Shown: positions 1-7,867 of the stretch, in pieces
Position numbering within the stretch: position 1 is the first letter of the stretch
Layout: each line of letters opens with the position of its first letter
Assembly (NCBI RefSeq): GCF_037977235.1
Contig: NZ_CP150276.1
Location: forward strand, 2,170,001 to 2,234,000
Direction: 5' to 3'
Length of the DNA stretch: 64,000 bases
DNA from: Paenibacillus sp. FSL K6-0276
GTDB lineage: Bacteria > Bacillota > Bacilli > Paenibacillales > Paenibacillaceae
Translations under genes and position numbers: made by a program
The notes under the pieces: generated by a model
What the model saw: only the letters and a program-made list of their open reading frames with translations
What the model was told of the DNA's origin: nothing
The model's database searches: none

Positions 1-2
1 AA

Positions 3-1160
3 AACGGCCAGAACCTGTTGAAAGTAATACCGAAGGAAGCTTGGGAGAACGTCACCTATCAAGGGAAAATCTACGCAATACCGGAGTTTCTGTCCAATCC
101 ATCCCGCCGGGCGACTTGGATTCGCAAGGACCTGCTGGATCAAACCGGCTTGCAGGTTCCAAAAACGGTCGATGAGTACTTGACTGTGTTGCGTGCCTTC
201 AAAAAGCTGGGGATAGAGAACCCGTACATGGGTCGTCAAGATTTTAAATATGCTGACGCTTTCTTTGGCGCTTATGATGTTTTTCCGTACCTGACTATGT
301 TCGAGGAAGTAAACGGCCAGGTTCAGCCGAAGTTTATGGATAGTGAAAATATGATGAAGGCGTTACAAACCTACAACACCATGTATACAGAGGGTTTGAT
401 CAACAAGGAATTCGCCACCATCAACCCGACCAACTACAAAAATGCGATTCTCTCAGGCAAAGCGGGCATGTGGACGATGAATGCCAACGAGCTTCTGCAG
501 TGGGAGCAGCAATTGAAGGCTACGACGCCATCCGCCAAGCTGGAGATTATTCCTTCGCCAGTGGGACCTGATGGAAAAGGTGGCTCCTACTTGTACGGCT
601 CTGCCACGCGCACCTACTTTATCAAGGAAGGTACGAAGAATGCTGCGGATATCGTGAAATTTTTTGACTGGATGCTGAGCGAAGAGGCAGAAACCTTCTT
701 TACCTTTGGGATCAAGGACGAAACCTATAAGGAAGAGAACGGCAAAATCGTATACACTTCTCCTACGGATTCCGCCGCTATAGATGAGGAGCGCTACCGT
801 CAGTCTTTCCTCTGGATGGTGCAGGATACTACTTATAACAAGGGTGTCCTTAACATGACAGAAGAAGGCAGAAGCTTGATCAATGTATATGAAACCATTC
901 TGGCTAACGAAGGCCGTGACGGAATTCAGTTTGACCCGCGGCTAGATGCCTTGGTAAAGAATCCAGACATTGCACCTAACTCGGACACGGCTCCTCCGGT
1001 ACTACTGACGCACATGGTAAAGATGGTATATGGCAAGGAGCCTATCAGCGACTGGCCGAAGGTTGTGGAAGAGTGGCTTTCCAAGGGCGGCAACGATGTC
1101 ATCAAGGAAGCTACGGAAAAATATAATAATAAAGTAGGCGCCACCATGCCACGCAGATAA
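3..1160 (+). CDS. Extracellular sugar-type solute-binding protein, 3' part (5' end outside window)
   Basis: The frame is open from base 3, so the gene starts before the window; the TTG at 18 is only an internal codon. About 385 residues of a family 1 extracellular solute-binding protein (LplA/LipO type, ABC importer) are present. The signal peptide and lipobox expected at the N-terminus are missing because of the window edge. Support comes from the overall pattern of this family: the YAIPEF segment near the start, a central region ending in AGMWTMNANE, and a lysine-rich C-terminus. Known role of the family: an anchored lipoprotein that captures oligosaccharides for LplB/LplC-type permeases, which would lie upstream. 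A hairpin follows the stop. Substrate cannot be told from sequence. Confidence 0.85.
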   Translation, partial: NGQNLLKVIPKEAWENVTYQGKIYAIPEFLSNPSRRATWIRKDLLDQTGLQVPKTVDEYLTVLRAFKKLGIENPYMGRQDFKYADAFFGAYDVFPYLTMFEEVNGQVQPKFMDSENMMKALQTYNTMYTEGLINKEFATINPTNYKNAILSGKAGMWTMNANELLQWEQQLKATTPSAKLEIIPSPVGPDGKGGSYLYGSATRTYFIKEGTKNAADIVKFFDWMLSEEAETFFTFGIKDETYKEENGKIVYTSPTDSAAIDEERYRQSFLWMVQDTTYNKGVLNMTEEGRSLINVYETILANEGRDGIQFDPRLDALVKNPDIAPNSDTAPPVLLTHMVKMVYGKEPISDWPKVVEEWLSKGGNDVIKEATEKYNNKVGATMPRR

Positions 1161-1171
1161 ACTTACCCTCC

Positions 1172-1202
1172 AGAGGAGCTGACGGTTAAACCGGGCTCCT
1201 CT
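1172..1202 (+). terminator. Hairpin after the solute-binding protein gene
   Basis: AGAGGAGC and GCTCCTCT form an 8-bp stem twelve bases after the stop codon. The run following it (TAAGG) is not U-rich, so termination may be weak. Confidence 0.45.
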
Positions 1203-1319
1203 TAAGGTTGTAGAAGGCAATATCTATACATATTAAAAAGCGGATTTTCTGTATAAAAAGGAAAAACACTCCAATCAACGAATACTATATATCATTGAAA
1301 ATATGAGGTGGGAATTTCT

Positions 1320-2000
1320 ATGAGAGTAGGCGTATTGGGTCCTTCTGAAGATGAAATTAATCCGTTTATTGATAAACTGAAAAATCCGACAATCACAAAA
1401 CACATCATGCTAAATTTTTATTCAAGTCAATATCATGATGTTTCGGTAGTAGCTGCCTTTTGTGGGGTTGGTAAAGTAAACGCTGCAATAGCCACCCAAG
1501 TAATGATTGATAAATTTCAAGTGGATTCAATCATTTTAACTGGCGTTGCCGGTTCATTAAACGATAATCTTCAGTTGGGTGATGTTGTCGTCTCGACAGA
1601 AGTCGCTCATCATGATGTGGTTCCAGAAATTATTACTGAATATCATCCTTGGTTAGAGGATCAGTACATAAAAGCTAATGAAGAACTAATAGAAAAATGT
1701 ATTAGGATAATTGAGTCAGATAGACTGGGCTTTACATGTCATTTCGGAAGAATCATAACCGGAGAAACGTTTATTACCCATCAACAAAGAAATAGATTAA
1801 TTGATAAACATCAGGCTATGTGTGTTGACATGGAAAGTGCCAGTGTAGCTCAAGTGTGTTACATAAACAACATTCCATTTATTGTGATTCGAGCGATCAC
1901 GGATAATGCGGATAGTGATGCGCCGGAATCTTTTGAGGTCAACGTGAAAGCTGCAGCATTAAATTCAATGAAGCTTGTAGAGAACCTGCTAATTCATTAA
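1320..2000 (+). CDS. mtnN: MTA/SAH nucleosidase family protein
   Basis: A 226-residue cytoplasmic nucleoside phosphorylase-fold protein that would hydrolyse 5'-methylthioadenosine and S-adenosylhomocysteine, releasing adenine. The N-terminus MRVGVLGPSEDEI matches the family's start with the catalytic Glu at residue 12. GVAGS in the middle, VDMESAS (ribose-contacting Met-Glu) and AITDNAD (catalytic Asp) are all in place. I chose ATG 1320: GAGGTGGG lies just upstream at ideal spacing, whereas the GTG at 1308 falls inside that ribosome site. The gene stands alone and is AT-richer than its upstream neighbour. Sequence is somewhat divergent from the standard enzyme, so a related purine nucleosidase activity is possible. 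Confidence 0.82.
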   Translation: MRVGVLGPSEDEINPFIDKLKNPTITKHIMLNFYSSQYHDVSVVAAFCGVGKVNAAIATQVMIDKFQVDSIILTGVAGSLNDNLQLGDVVVSTEVAHHDVVPEIITEYHPWLEDQYIKANEELIEKCIRIIESDRLGFTCHFGRIITGETFITHQQRNRLIDKHQAMCVDMESASVAQVCYINNIPFIVIRAITDNADSDAPESFEVNVKAAALNSMKLVENLLIH

Positions 2001-2024
2001 CTTAAAAGCAAAGGAACTCTATCC

Positions 2025-2105
2025 ATGAAAATCTATTTAATTATTATTCAAGCTTTTTTTGCATTAACGCTGATTCCTTGGTTTATAATTTGGGGATTAA
2101 CCTAA
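2025..2105 (+). CDS. 26-residue hydrophobic peptide or N-terminal remnant of a membrane protein
   Basis: ATG at 2025 is preceded by AAGGA at 2011-2015 and opens a 26-codon frame (MKIYLIIIQAFF...) that is almost wholly hydrophobic and ends 17 bases before the next gene's start. It could be a small membrane peptide, a translated leader of the gene at 2123, or the broken N-terminus of a longer small membrane protein. Nothing in the same frame after the stop restores an open frame. Confidence 0.35.
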   Translation: MKIYLIIIQAFFALTLIPWFIIWGLT

Positions 2106-2122
2106 AGAAATGGAGTGATTTC

Positions 2123-2521
2123 ATGAAGATGCAGAATTCAAAACTTTTATATTATCTTGTCTGGATCATAGTGGGGGCGCTCTTATTACATTATGGAAAC
2201 TCGCTAATTAGTCATTACACTGAAGAGGCAAAAAAGAACTATCAATTAGAAAGTACTGTGTGGATGATGGCTATTGTCCCGTTTTTCTACGGTATGTATC
2301 TGGCATTATTAGAAGGATTACCTAAAGCTTTTGTTGTTAATTGGCCACTATTGTTTATTGTGTTTCTTCCAAGCTTTCTTCTTCTCATTTATCCAATTTT
2401 AATGATGTATTTTAATCTTTCAAATATAGTGATCTACAAATTCGCAACCCTACATGATGGAATAGTATTCGGATTGGTTAGTGGAATAGCACTAGTTAAA
2501 TCACTAACGTCAAAACGTTAA
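2123..2521 (+). CDS. Small integral membrane protein of unknown function
   Basis: A 132-residue protein with about four hydrophobic segments (residues near 8-28, 50-72, 78-101 and 113-128) and a short Lys/Arg tail (KSLTSKR). I do not recognise the family. ATG 2123 was chosen because TGGAGTGAT sits at normal distance upstream; the longer TTG start at 2078 has no ribosome site and would overlap the small hydrophobic frame at 2025. It is followed by a 140-base AT-rich gap before the hydrolase gene and has no obvious operon partner apart from the small frame just before it. Likely located in the cytoplasmic membrane; no function can be proposed. Confidence 0.6.
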   Translation: MKMQNSKLLYYLVWIIVGALLLHYGNSLISHYTEEAKKNYQLESTVWMMAIVPFFYGMYLALLEGLPKAFVVNWPLLFIVFLPSFLLLIYPILMMYFNLSNIVIYKFATLHDGIVFGLVSGIALVKSLTSKR

Positions 2522-2664
2522 CGTGATTACAGCATTGCTGTTACAAAATTATTGGAGCAGTATAAAATAGTTAAATATAAAATTACCCTTCCAATTTTTT
2601 GGGTTTTATTGCAAGATATTTATGCAATCATGCATTTTATTGAATAATAAGGGGGAGTGCAATA

Positions 2665-3837
2665 ATGTTATCATCCACAGAGCTTAGCAAGCTGAACGAA
2701 GTGAATTACAGGGAGGACCGCTTAGAGGTACTTAATCATTTTTATGAGGATCTCTGTGATAAGAAAGTAGCAGATGGTTATATTTATTCTCTTAGTCGTT
2801 ATGGGAAAATATTTGCTAATGCTGCCGGGGGGCGTTTCAGTTACGAAGAAGACAGCACTCAAGAACTGCAAACGGATACAATTTTCCGCATTGCTTCAAT
2901 TACGAAGCTGTTTACGGCGACAGCGATCTGGCAGCTTGCGGATGATGGTAAGATTTTTATGGGGCAGCCTGTTAGTTCTATTCTTCCGGAGTTTGATGCA
3001 GACCCTTTTAAGCCGATTACAATTGCTCATTTACTGACTCATACCTCCGGCATCGCACCTGATCATGGCACTATAAGTGATACCTACTATAAAAGTGCAT
3101 GGTGGTATATTTATGAATCAGAGCTTGGAAAAGAAAACTGGATAAAAGCTGGACTTTCCTATGGCATTCGTTTTCCGGTAGGCACTCAATGGATGTATTC
3201 ATCGTTCGGATACATGATCTTGGGTGCAATTATCGAGAAAATAACAGGTGTTTTTGCAGAAGAGTACATAATGGACAACATTGTAAAACCGTTAGGCATG
3301 ACAGATACTTTCTTTGATATACCGCCTGAGAAAGCTAGTAGGATCGCCATTCGTTCAGAAGAGGCAAAGGAATATCTACAGAAACTTCAAACAGGGGATA
3401 TAACGGATGAAGAAAGAAGGTCTGATGAGGAAATCAAGACTCCCGGGACTGGTGGGGGACTGTATTCAACAGTTAGTGATCTACAAAAGTTCGGAATCAT
3501 GCTGCTTAACCAAGGGGAATACGAAGGTGGTCATATCTTAAGTCGTATGGCTGTTCAGAGAATGACCAAGCGGTTCAATTCTGAGAAACTTCCAAACTAC
3601 GCATGGGGAGATGGAGGAGCAGATAGACCATACGGTCTTGGGCCAGACCTTCGATATAATGTCAGTACTTCTTACTCTGAAGGCACTTTTTTTCACGAAG
3701 GATGGGGGTCTTGTTCTTTGGTCATTGACCCGGTAGAAAAGCTGATTGCCGTTTGGTATATCCCTTTTCATAAAAATATATGGGACGGTAGAGGTATTTT
3801 CGGCACAAACAATGTGATCTGGTCCGGACTCGAATAA
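2665..3837 (+). CDS. Serine hydrolase, beta-lactamase class C family
   Basis: A 390-residue member of the beta-lactamase/penicillin-binding-protein-like serine hydrolase family (Pfam Beta-lactamase). The SxxK motif is S78-I-T-K81, followed by the second motif Tyr-Ser-Ser (YSSFGY, near residue 180) and a downstream HEGWG segment in the position of the third motif. No signal peptide or transmembrane helix is visible, so the protein is predicted to be cytoplasmic. That makes a role as esterase or D-amino-acid peptidase more likely than antibiotic resistance. The start ATG 2665 follows a strong GGGGGAGTG site. It precedes a three-gene ABC exporter by 49 bases; co-transcription is possible but not shown. 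Confidence 0.85.
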   Translation: MLSSTELSKLNEVNYREDRLEVLNHFYEDLCDKKVADGYIYSLSRYGKIFANAAGGRFSYEEDSTQELQTDTIFRIASITKLFTATAIWQLADDGKIFMGQPVSSILPEFDADPFKPITIAHLLTHTSGIAPDHGTISDTYYKSAWWYIYESELGKENWIKAGLSYGIRFPVGTQWMYSSFGYMILGAIIEKITGVFAEEYIMDNIVKPLGMTDTFFDIPPEKASRIAIRSEEAKEYLQKLQTGDITDEERRSDEEIKTPGTGGGLYSTVSDLQKFGIMLLNQGEYEGGHILSRMAVQRMTKRFNSEKLPNYAWGDGGADRPYGLGPDLRYNVSTSYSEGTFFHEGWGSCSLVIDPVEKLIAVWYIPFHKNIWDGRGIFGTNNVIWSGLE

Positions 3838-3886
3838 GAAAAAGGTTATATGTTGTGAGATATCAAAGATAGGCAGGATGTGACTT

Positions 3887-4708
3887 ATGTTTGAGATGAT
3901 AAAGCACCGCTTTCGCGTTATGAGAGCGGTGGCTTTTGTTACGTATAAGGAATGGAGTGCGTACAGGACGCATTCGATGGTTTCTATTTTTGTAGGGCCT
4001 GTGTATTTTTTGGTGCAGTATTATATATGGAGCGCTGTTTATAGTGGGGAATCCTACATTAACGGGATGTCTCTCTCCCAAATGCTTTCTTATTTTTGTG
4101 CCACAATGTTGATCAACTACTTGACCATGGATTTTGCCGATTGGAATTTGCAAATGCTCATTCGTACCGGGAAATTCATTACGTTTTCGTTAAGACCAAT
4201 GAATCATATGTTCTATGCCTTGTCTCAGAAGGCGGGGCATAGGGTACTTGGGCTTCTATTTGAATTTATACCCTGCTTTATGATTTTCTTCTTTATTTTT
4301 CATATTGATGTTTTGCCCGCAAATTTACTATACGCAATTCTTTCGATTGCAATGGCGTTTATGATGAATTTTTTCATCCATTATAGTATTGGAATGGTCG
4401 CCTTTTGGATGGTGCAATCCTCGAGTATTCGTAATTTTTTTAATCTTTGCGAGGGGATATTCTCCGGATCGCTGATTCCATTAGTATTTTTTCCAAAATC
4501 CTTACAAATGGCGTCCTTTTTCTTACCGTTTCAATATACGACCTTTCTTCCTGCAATGGTCTATACGGGTAGCTATACTTTAGCGGATATAACCTTACCT
4601 ATTCCTCAAGTTTTGTTGCTGCAGCTCATAGCCGTTATTATTGCCGGAGTTGTCTGCCGGGGGCTGTATGCGGTGTCGCTCAAGCATTTTACGGGGGTGG
4701 GCGCATGA
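3887..4708 (+). CDS. ABC-2 type transporter permease, first subunit
   Basis: A 273-residue polytopic membrane protein of the ABC-2 superfamily (COG4587 type, ABC2_membrane_6). About six hydrophobic segments are seen, and the N-terminal cytoplasmic stretch carries the typical amphipathic region. It heads a tight three-gene cassette: its TGA stop overlaps the ATG of the second permease (ATGA), and an ATPase follows. Together they would form a heterodimeric exporter driven by a homodimeric ATPase. Substrate is unknown; relatives are often annotated as drug or lipid exporters without proof. Confidence 0.85.
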   Translation: MFEMIKHRFRVMRAVAFVTYKEWSAYRTHSMVSIFVGPVYFLVQYYIWSAVYSGESYINGMSLSQMLSYFCATMLINYLTMDFADWNLQMLIRTGKFITFSLRPMNHMFYALSQKAGHRVLGLLFEFIPCFMIFFFIFHIDVLPANLLYAILSIAMAFMMNFFIHYSIGMVAFWMVQSSSIRNFFNLCEGIFSGSLIPLVFFPKSLQMASFFLPFQYTTFLPAMVYTGSYTLADITLPIPQVLLLQLIAVIIAGVVCRGLYAVSLKHFTGVGA

Positions 4709-5487
4709 AACGTATGTATCTAATATACAAAACTTGTATGAAGGCGAATATTGCTTCTGCTATCACCTATCGTGTTAATTTTATTCTCAATAGTTTTATC
4801 ATGCTCATAGGAAATGTGTTGTTTCCCCTAGTAACGGTGTTCATTTATAATTCGAATGCTTCATTTGAAGGATGGACCTTTCAAGAGGCGCTGTTAATTC
4901 AATCTGTTTTTATTTTGTCTACGGCTTGTGCCGGGATTTTTTTTAACGGAATTATGTGGAATACGATGTCCCATGTAGTGGAAGGAACGCTGGAAGTGGT
5001 ATTAATTAAACCTACCTCGAGCTTATTTTTACTGTTGGCCAGATCTTTTGAATTCGAAAGTATCGGGCTTTTAGGTGGTGGGGTAATCATGTTCGTATAC
5101 GCACTTAGTGGAATCGAAGGGGTAACTTTCAGCTCTTGGTTGTTATTCCTGTTGTTGTTTGGAGCAGGGCTGCTGGTCATGTTTGGCGTGGCACTTATCG
5201 TTGCAGCAATTTCATTCAAATGGGTGGCGAATTCCCGCTTGCCGGAGATGTTTGAGAGTATAAAGTCTTTTGGACGATATCCAGGGACGATTTTCCCAAA
5301 AGCAGTCGTAGCCGTGAGTTCTTTTCTATTTCCGGTTTCCATGATTGCCTACTTTCCAGCATCTACACTTATTGGACGATGGGAAGCCTATTTTTTTATA
5401 GCGATTATCCCGTGTGTGTTATTTGCTGCCTTCGGAATTTGGCTCTATACTTACATGCTTCGTAGTTACAAAAGTGCCGGAGGATGA
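4705..5487 (+). CDS. ABC-2 type transporter permease, second subunit
   Basis: A 260-residue polytopic protein with about six hydrophobic segments, of the COG3694-type permease that pairs with COG4587-type proteins. The four-base overlap with the preceding gene indicates translational coupling. It ends 22 bases before the TTG start of the ATPase gene. The hydrophilic loop after the fourth helix (WVANSRLPEMFESIKSFGRYPG) corresponds to the conserved family loop that faces the ATPase. Function as one half of an export channel is inferred from family and context. Confidence 0.85.
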   Translation: MKRMYLIYKTCMKANIASAITYRVNFILNSFIMLIGNVLFPLVTVFIYNSNASFEGWTFQEALLIQSVFILSTACAGIFFNGIMWNTMSHVVEGTLEVVLIKPTSSLFLLLARSFEFESIGLLGGGVIMFVYALSGIEGVTFSSWLLFLLLFGAGLLVMFGVALIVAAISFKWVANSRLPEMFESIKSFGRYPGTIFPKAVVAVSSFLFPVSMIAYFPASTLIGRWEAYFFIAIIPCVLFAAFGIWLYTYMLRSYKSAGG

Positions 5488-5509
5488 ATTTGTATGAAGG
5501 AGAATTACA

Positions 5510-6508
5510 TTGGACATTATTACCGTCAAGAACTTAACTAAGCAATATGAAACGTATCACCGTGGACAAGATGCTAAAAGCGTATTTAAAAGTCTGTTTC
5601 ACCGTGAAAAATCGATTATTACCTCTGTAGAAGATCTTTCGTTCAGTGTTGGAAAAGGAGAGATCATTGGCATTCTGGGGCCAAACGGTGCGGGGAAATC
5701 TACGACTATTAAAATGCTGACAGGCGTTCTCTATCCCACATCGGGAGAAATAAATGTTCTTGGGTACAACCCTCATAAGCAAAAAAATCAATATGTAAAA
5801 CAAATCGGAGTATTGTTCGGACAGAAATCGCAGTTAATATGGGACATTCCTCCTTTGGATAGTTTTTATATGAATAAGGAAATTTATGATATTCCTACGA
5901 ATGACTTTCGTACAAGACTAGACCGATTTGTAAGCATGTTTGAGATTGGTGATATTATCACTAAGCCTACGCGCACCCTTTCACTGGGGGAACGAATGAA
6001 ATGCGAGTTTATAATGGCAATGCTTCATTCACCGCCTGTGGTTTTTTTGGATGAGCCGACAATTGGACTAGATGTTATAGCTAAACAAAGAATCAGAGAA
6101 TTCATTAAGCAAATGAATCGGGAAGGCACCACATTTATTCTAACGACGCATGACTTGGAAGACGTGGAGCGTCTGGTTCAAAGAGTACTTATTATTCATC
6201 AAGGTAAAAAAGTATATGACGATAAGTTCTCTGAACTTCGACTTCATCTGGGCGCAAAAAAAGTGGTTAGGCTTTCTGCAGCTACTACTATTGGAGATAT
6301 TGATCTGCCTGGGATCGAGCTATCGGAAAGAATATCGGATTATGAAGTGGAATTACTGATTGATACCGGGCAATGTAAAATGGGGGAGTTTCTTCATATT
6401 CTTAGCGAAAAGGTAGAGATCCTTGATATATCGATTAAGGAGATCCCAATTGAAAAGATCATCAGCTCCATTTATGAAATGGATAAGGGAGAACATATTC
6501 AAGCTTGA
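5510..6508 (+). CDS. ABC transporter ATP-binding protein of the ABC-2 exporter
   Basis: A 332-residue ATPase (COG4586 type). Walker A is GPNGAGKST (about residues 59-67), the signature is the degenerate LSLGERMK rather than LSGGQ, Walker B is VVFLDEP, and the switch His is in TTHD. The degenerate signature is typical of this subfamily. About 90 residues after the nucleotide-binding domain form a regulatory extension. The start is TTG 5510 behind AAGGAG. It closes the operon begun at 3887, and a hairpin with a T-run lies 45 bases after the stop. It would power the two ABC-2 permeases; direction is presumably export. Confidence 0.9.
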   Translation: MDIITVKNLTKQYETYHRGQDAKSVFKSLFHREKSIITSVEDLSFSVGKGEIIGILGPNGAGKSTTIKMLTGVLYPTSGEINVLGYNPHKQKNQYVKQIGVLFGQKSQLIWDIPPLDSFYMNKEIYDIPTNDFRTRLDRFVSMFEIGDIITKPTRTLSLGERMKCEFIMAMLHSPPVVFLDEPTIGLDVIAKQRIREFIKQMNREGTTFILTTHDLEDVERLVQRVLIIHQGKKVYDDKFSELRLHLGAKKVVRLSAATTIGDIDLPGIELSERISDYEVELLIDTGQCKMGEFLHILSEKVEILDISIKEIPIEKIISSIYEMDKGEHIQA

Positions 6509-6551
6509 GAACGGATCATCTGAATAATCTCTAGGTTCAGCTAAAAAGGAG

Positions 6552-6579
6552 GCTTCCGATCAATCGGTAGCTTTTTTAG
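6552..6579 (+). terminator. Intrinsic terminator of the ABC-2 operon
   Basis: GCTTCCGAT pairs with ATCGGTAGC (one mismatch) around a two-base loop and is followed by six T residues. Confidence 0.75.
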
Positions 6580-6671
6580 TTGTCGGATAGGATTCTTTAA
6601 CAAAAATGGAGGATTAAAAGGATTTTTTATTGAAATGTGTATAACAATCTTTTTTTGGAGGGATACGATCG

Positions 6672-7313
6672 ATGGCTATATATTTTATAAGGCATGGAAT
6701 AGATGACGAAGGCTTTCGTGGTGGTTGGAGTCAACGTGGACTTGTAGTTGAGGGGTATAGACAAGCCGAACGGCTTGGTAGTTATCTTAAGGAGAACCAA
6801 TCTAGCTTTAACATAACTCGCATCCTTAGCAGTGATTTGCAACGTGCGTTAGATACAGCAAATGAGATAGCTAGAGAGCTTAGTTTGCCTGTTGAAAGCA
6901 GTCAGTGTTGGAGAGAAACGAATAATGGTGTAATCGCTGGAATGCCCCATGAAATTGCAAATGAACGATACCCGGGTCTCTATTTCTCGGCTTTAAGAAT
7001 GGATGAAAGATTCCCAGGAGGAGAGAGCCCTCAGGAGTTTTTTACGCGAATAAGTACAAGTTTCTCGAAACTATGTAATGAACTAGAGAGTACTGATCCA
7101 AAAGAAAATGTAATTGTGGTCACTCATGGTGGCGTAATTAATGTTATATACCATATTTTAAAAGGACTAACGTGGACCAATAAGAATGCCCATTTCCCGA
7201 CTTCATATACTAGTATTCATAAAATAGAGTATCAAGTAGATAAGTGGGTAGTCACAACTGAAAATCTTACGGAACATATATCAAGTGATCAGGCTGCTAG
7301 TATAGTCAATTGA
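6672..7313 (+). CDS. Histidine phosphatase family protein (phosphoglycerate mutase-like)
   Basis: A 213-residue histidine phosphatase. The catalytic RHG motif is at R7-H8-G9, SSDLQRA supplies the second arginine near residue 58, E82 is the probable proton donor, and THGG (H152) completes the pocket. Members dephosphorylate sugar phosphates, nucleotides or alpha-ribazole phosphate; the sequence does not discriminate. The start at 6672 has TTTGGAGGG upstream. It stands between a terminator and a decayed gene, so it is probably monocistronic. Confidence 0.85.
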   Translation: MAIYFIRHGIDDEGFRGGWSQRGLVVEGYRQAERLGSYLKENQSSFNITRILSSDLQRALDTANEIARELSLPVESSQCWRETNNGVIAGMPHEIANERYPGLYFSALRMDERFPGGESPQEFFTRISTSFSKLCNELESTDPKENVIVVTHGGVINVIYHILKGLTWTNKNAHFPTSYTSIHKIEYQVDKWVVTTENLTEHISSDQAASIVN

Positions 7314-7387
7314 TTGGGAGGTACATGTGCCAAGAGTCCGAGAGGGTTCGTAGGGTTCCGCGGGTAGGGTGAAGATTAGTCGAGGAG

Positions 7388-7594
7388 ATGTGTCGGCGTT
7401 ACCATTCAAAGATAGGATATTCGGGACGATCACAGCTATTCAGACGCATTATTTCTGAGATATACAAAATTAATTATCACATGAAACAATACACGAAGAA
7501 CGAAGAGATAGAACAGTTATTTCGTAAATCTGGCTTTCAAACAGTAAATATTCACGAGAGTAACAAATGGAGATGTTATGTCGGAAAGAAATAA
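7388..7594 (+). pseudogene. Possible C-terminal remnant of a methyltransferase
   Basis: A 68-codon open frame without a clear ribosome site. Its second half (YTKNEEIEQLFRKSGFQTV and KWRCYVG) resembles the C-terminal end of SAM-dependent methyltransferases, where a short helix and a final beta-strand pair follow the catalytic fold. No SAM-binding motif is present. The GC-rich 70 bases just upstream are not open in a matching frame. I read it as the tail of a deleted gene; a genuine small protein remains possible. Confidence 0.35.
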
Positions 7595-7635
7595 AGCGGC
7601 CGCACCGCCCTAAGAAGGACGACACAGCCGCTTTA
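7592..7635. terminator. Bidirectional terminator
   Basis: TAAAGCGGC and GCCGCTTTA form a 9-bp stem with T-rich flanks on both sides. It lies between the remnant at 7388 and the minus-strand YjcZ-type gene. Confidence 0.7.
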
Positions 7636-7664
7636 ATTTCACTGCTTATTAAGCCGGATTGGTA

Positions 7665-7757
7665 TTAAACGCACAACGAACAGGAAATGATGACGAGCAA
7701 GATGAAAAGTACCAAGATCGTACCGGTCGAAGTGAAGGGTCCTCGAAATTCACCCAT
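7665..7757 (-). CDS. YjcZ family sporulation mini-protein
   Basis: A 30-residue frame: MGEFRGPFTSTGTILVLFIL followed by a hydrophobic, cysteine-containing end. This is the layout of the YjcZ family of tiny sporulation proteins: a short Gly/polar head and a single hydrophobic helix containing ILVLFILLVI. A textbook AAGGAGG site lies nine bases before the ATG. It is too small for ordinary gene callers. It probably sits in a spore-associated membrane or layer; no biochemical function is known for the family. The shared terminator at 7592 ends its transcript. Confidence 0.8.
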   Translation of the reverse strand: MGEFRGPFTSTGTILVLFILLVIISCSLCV

Positions 7758-7867
7758 GTTATATTCCTCCTTGCCTATGTCGTGTTCTCATTGCTGCGGC
7801 GGGTGTAGCAGCTTTCTGAGATAATGACATCATATGCCAAAGTGGACTGGATGAACTGGTCTATGGC

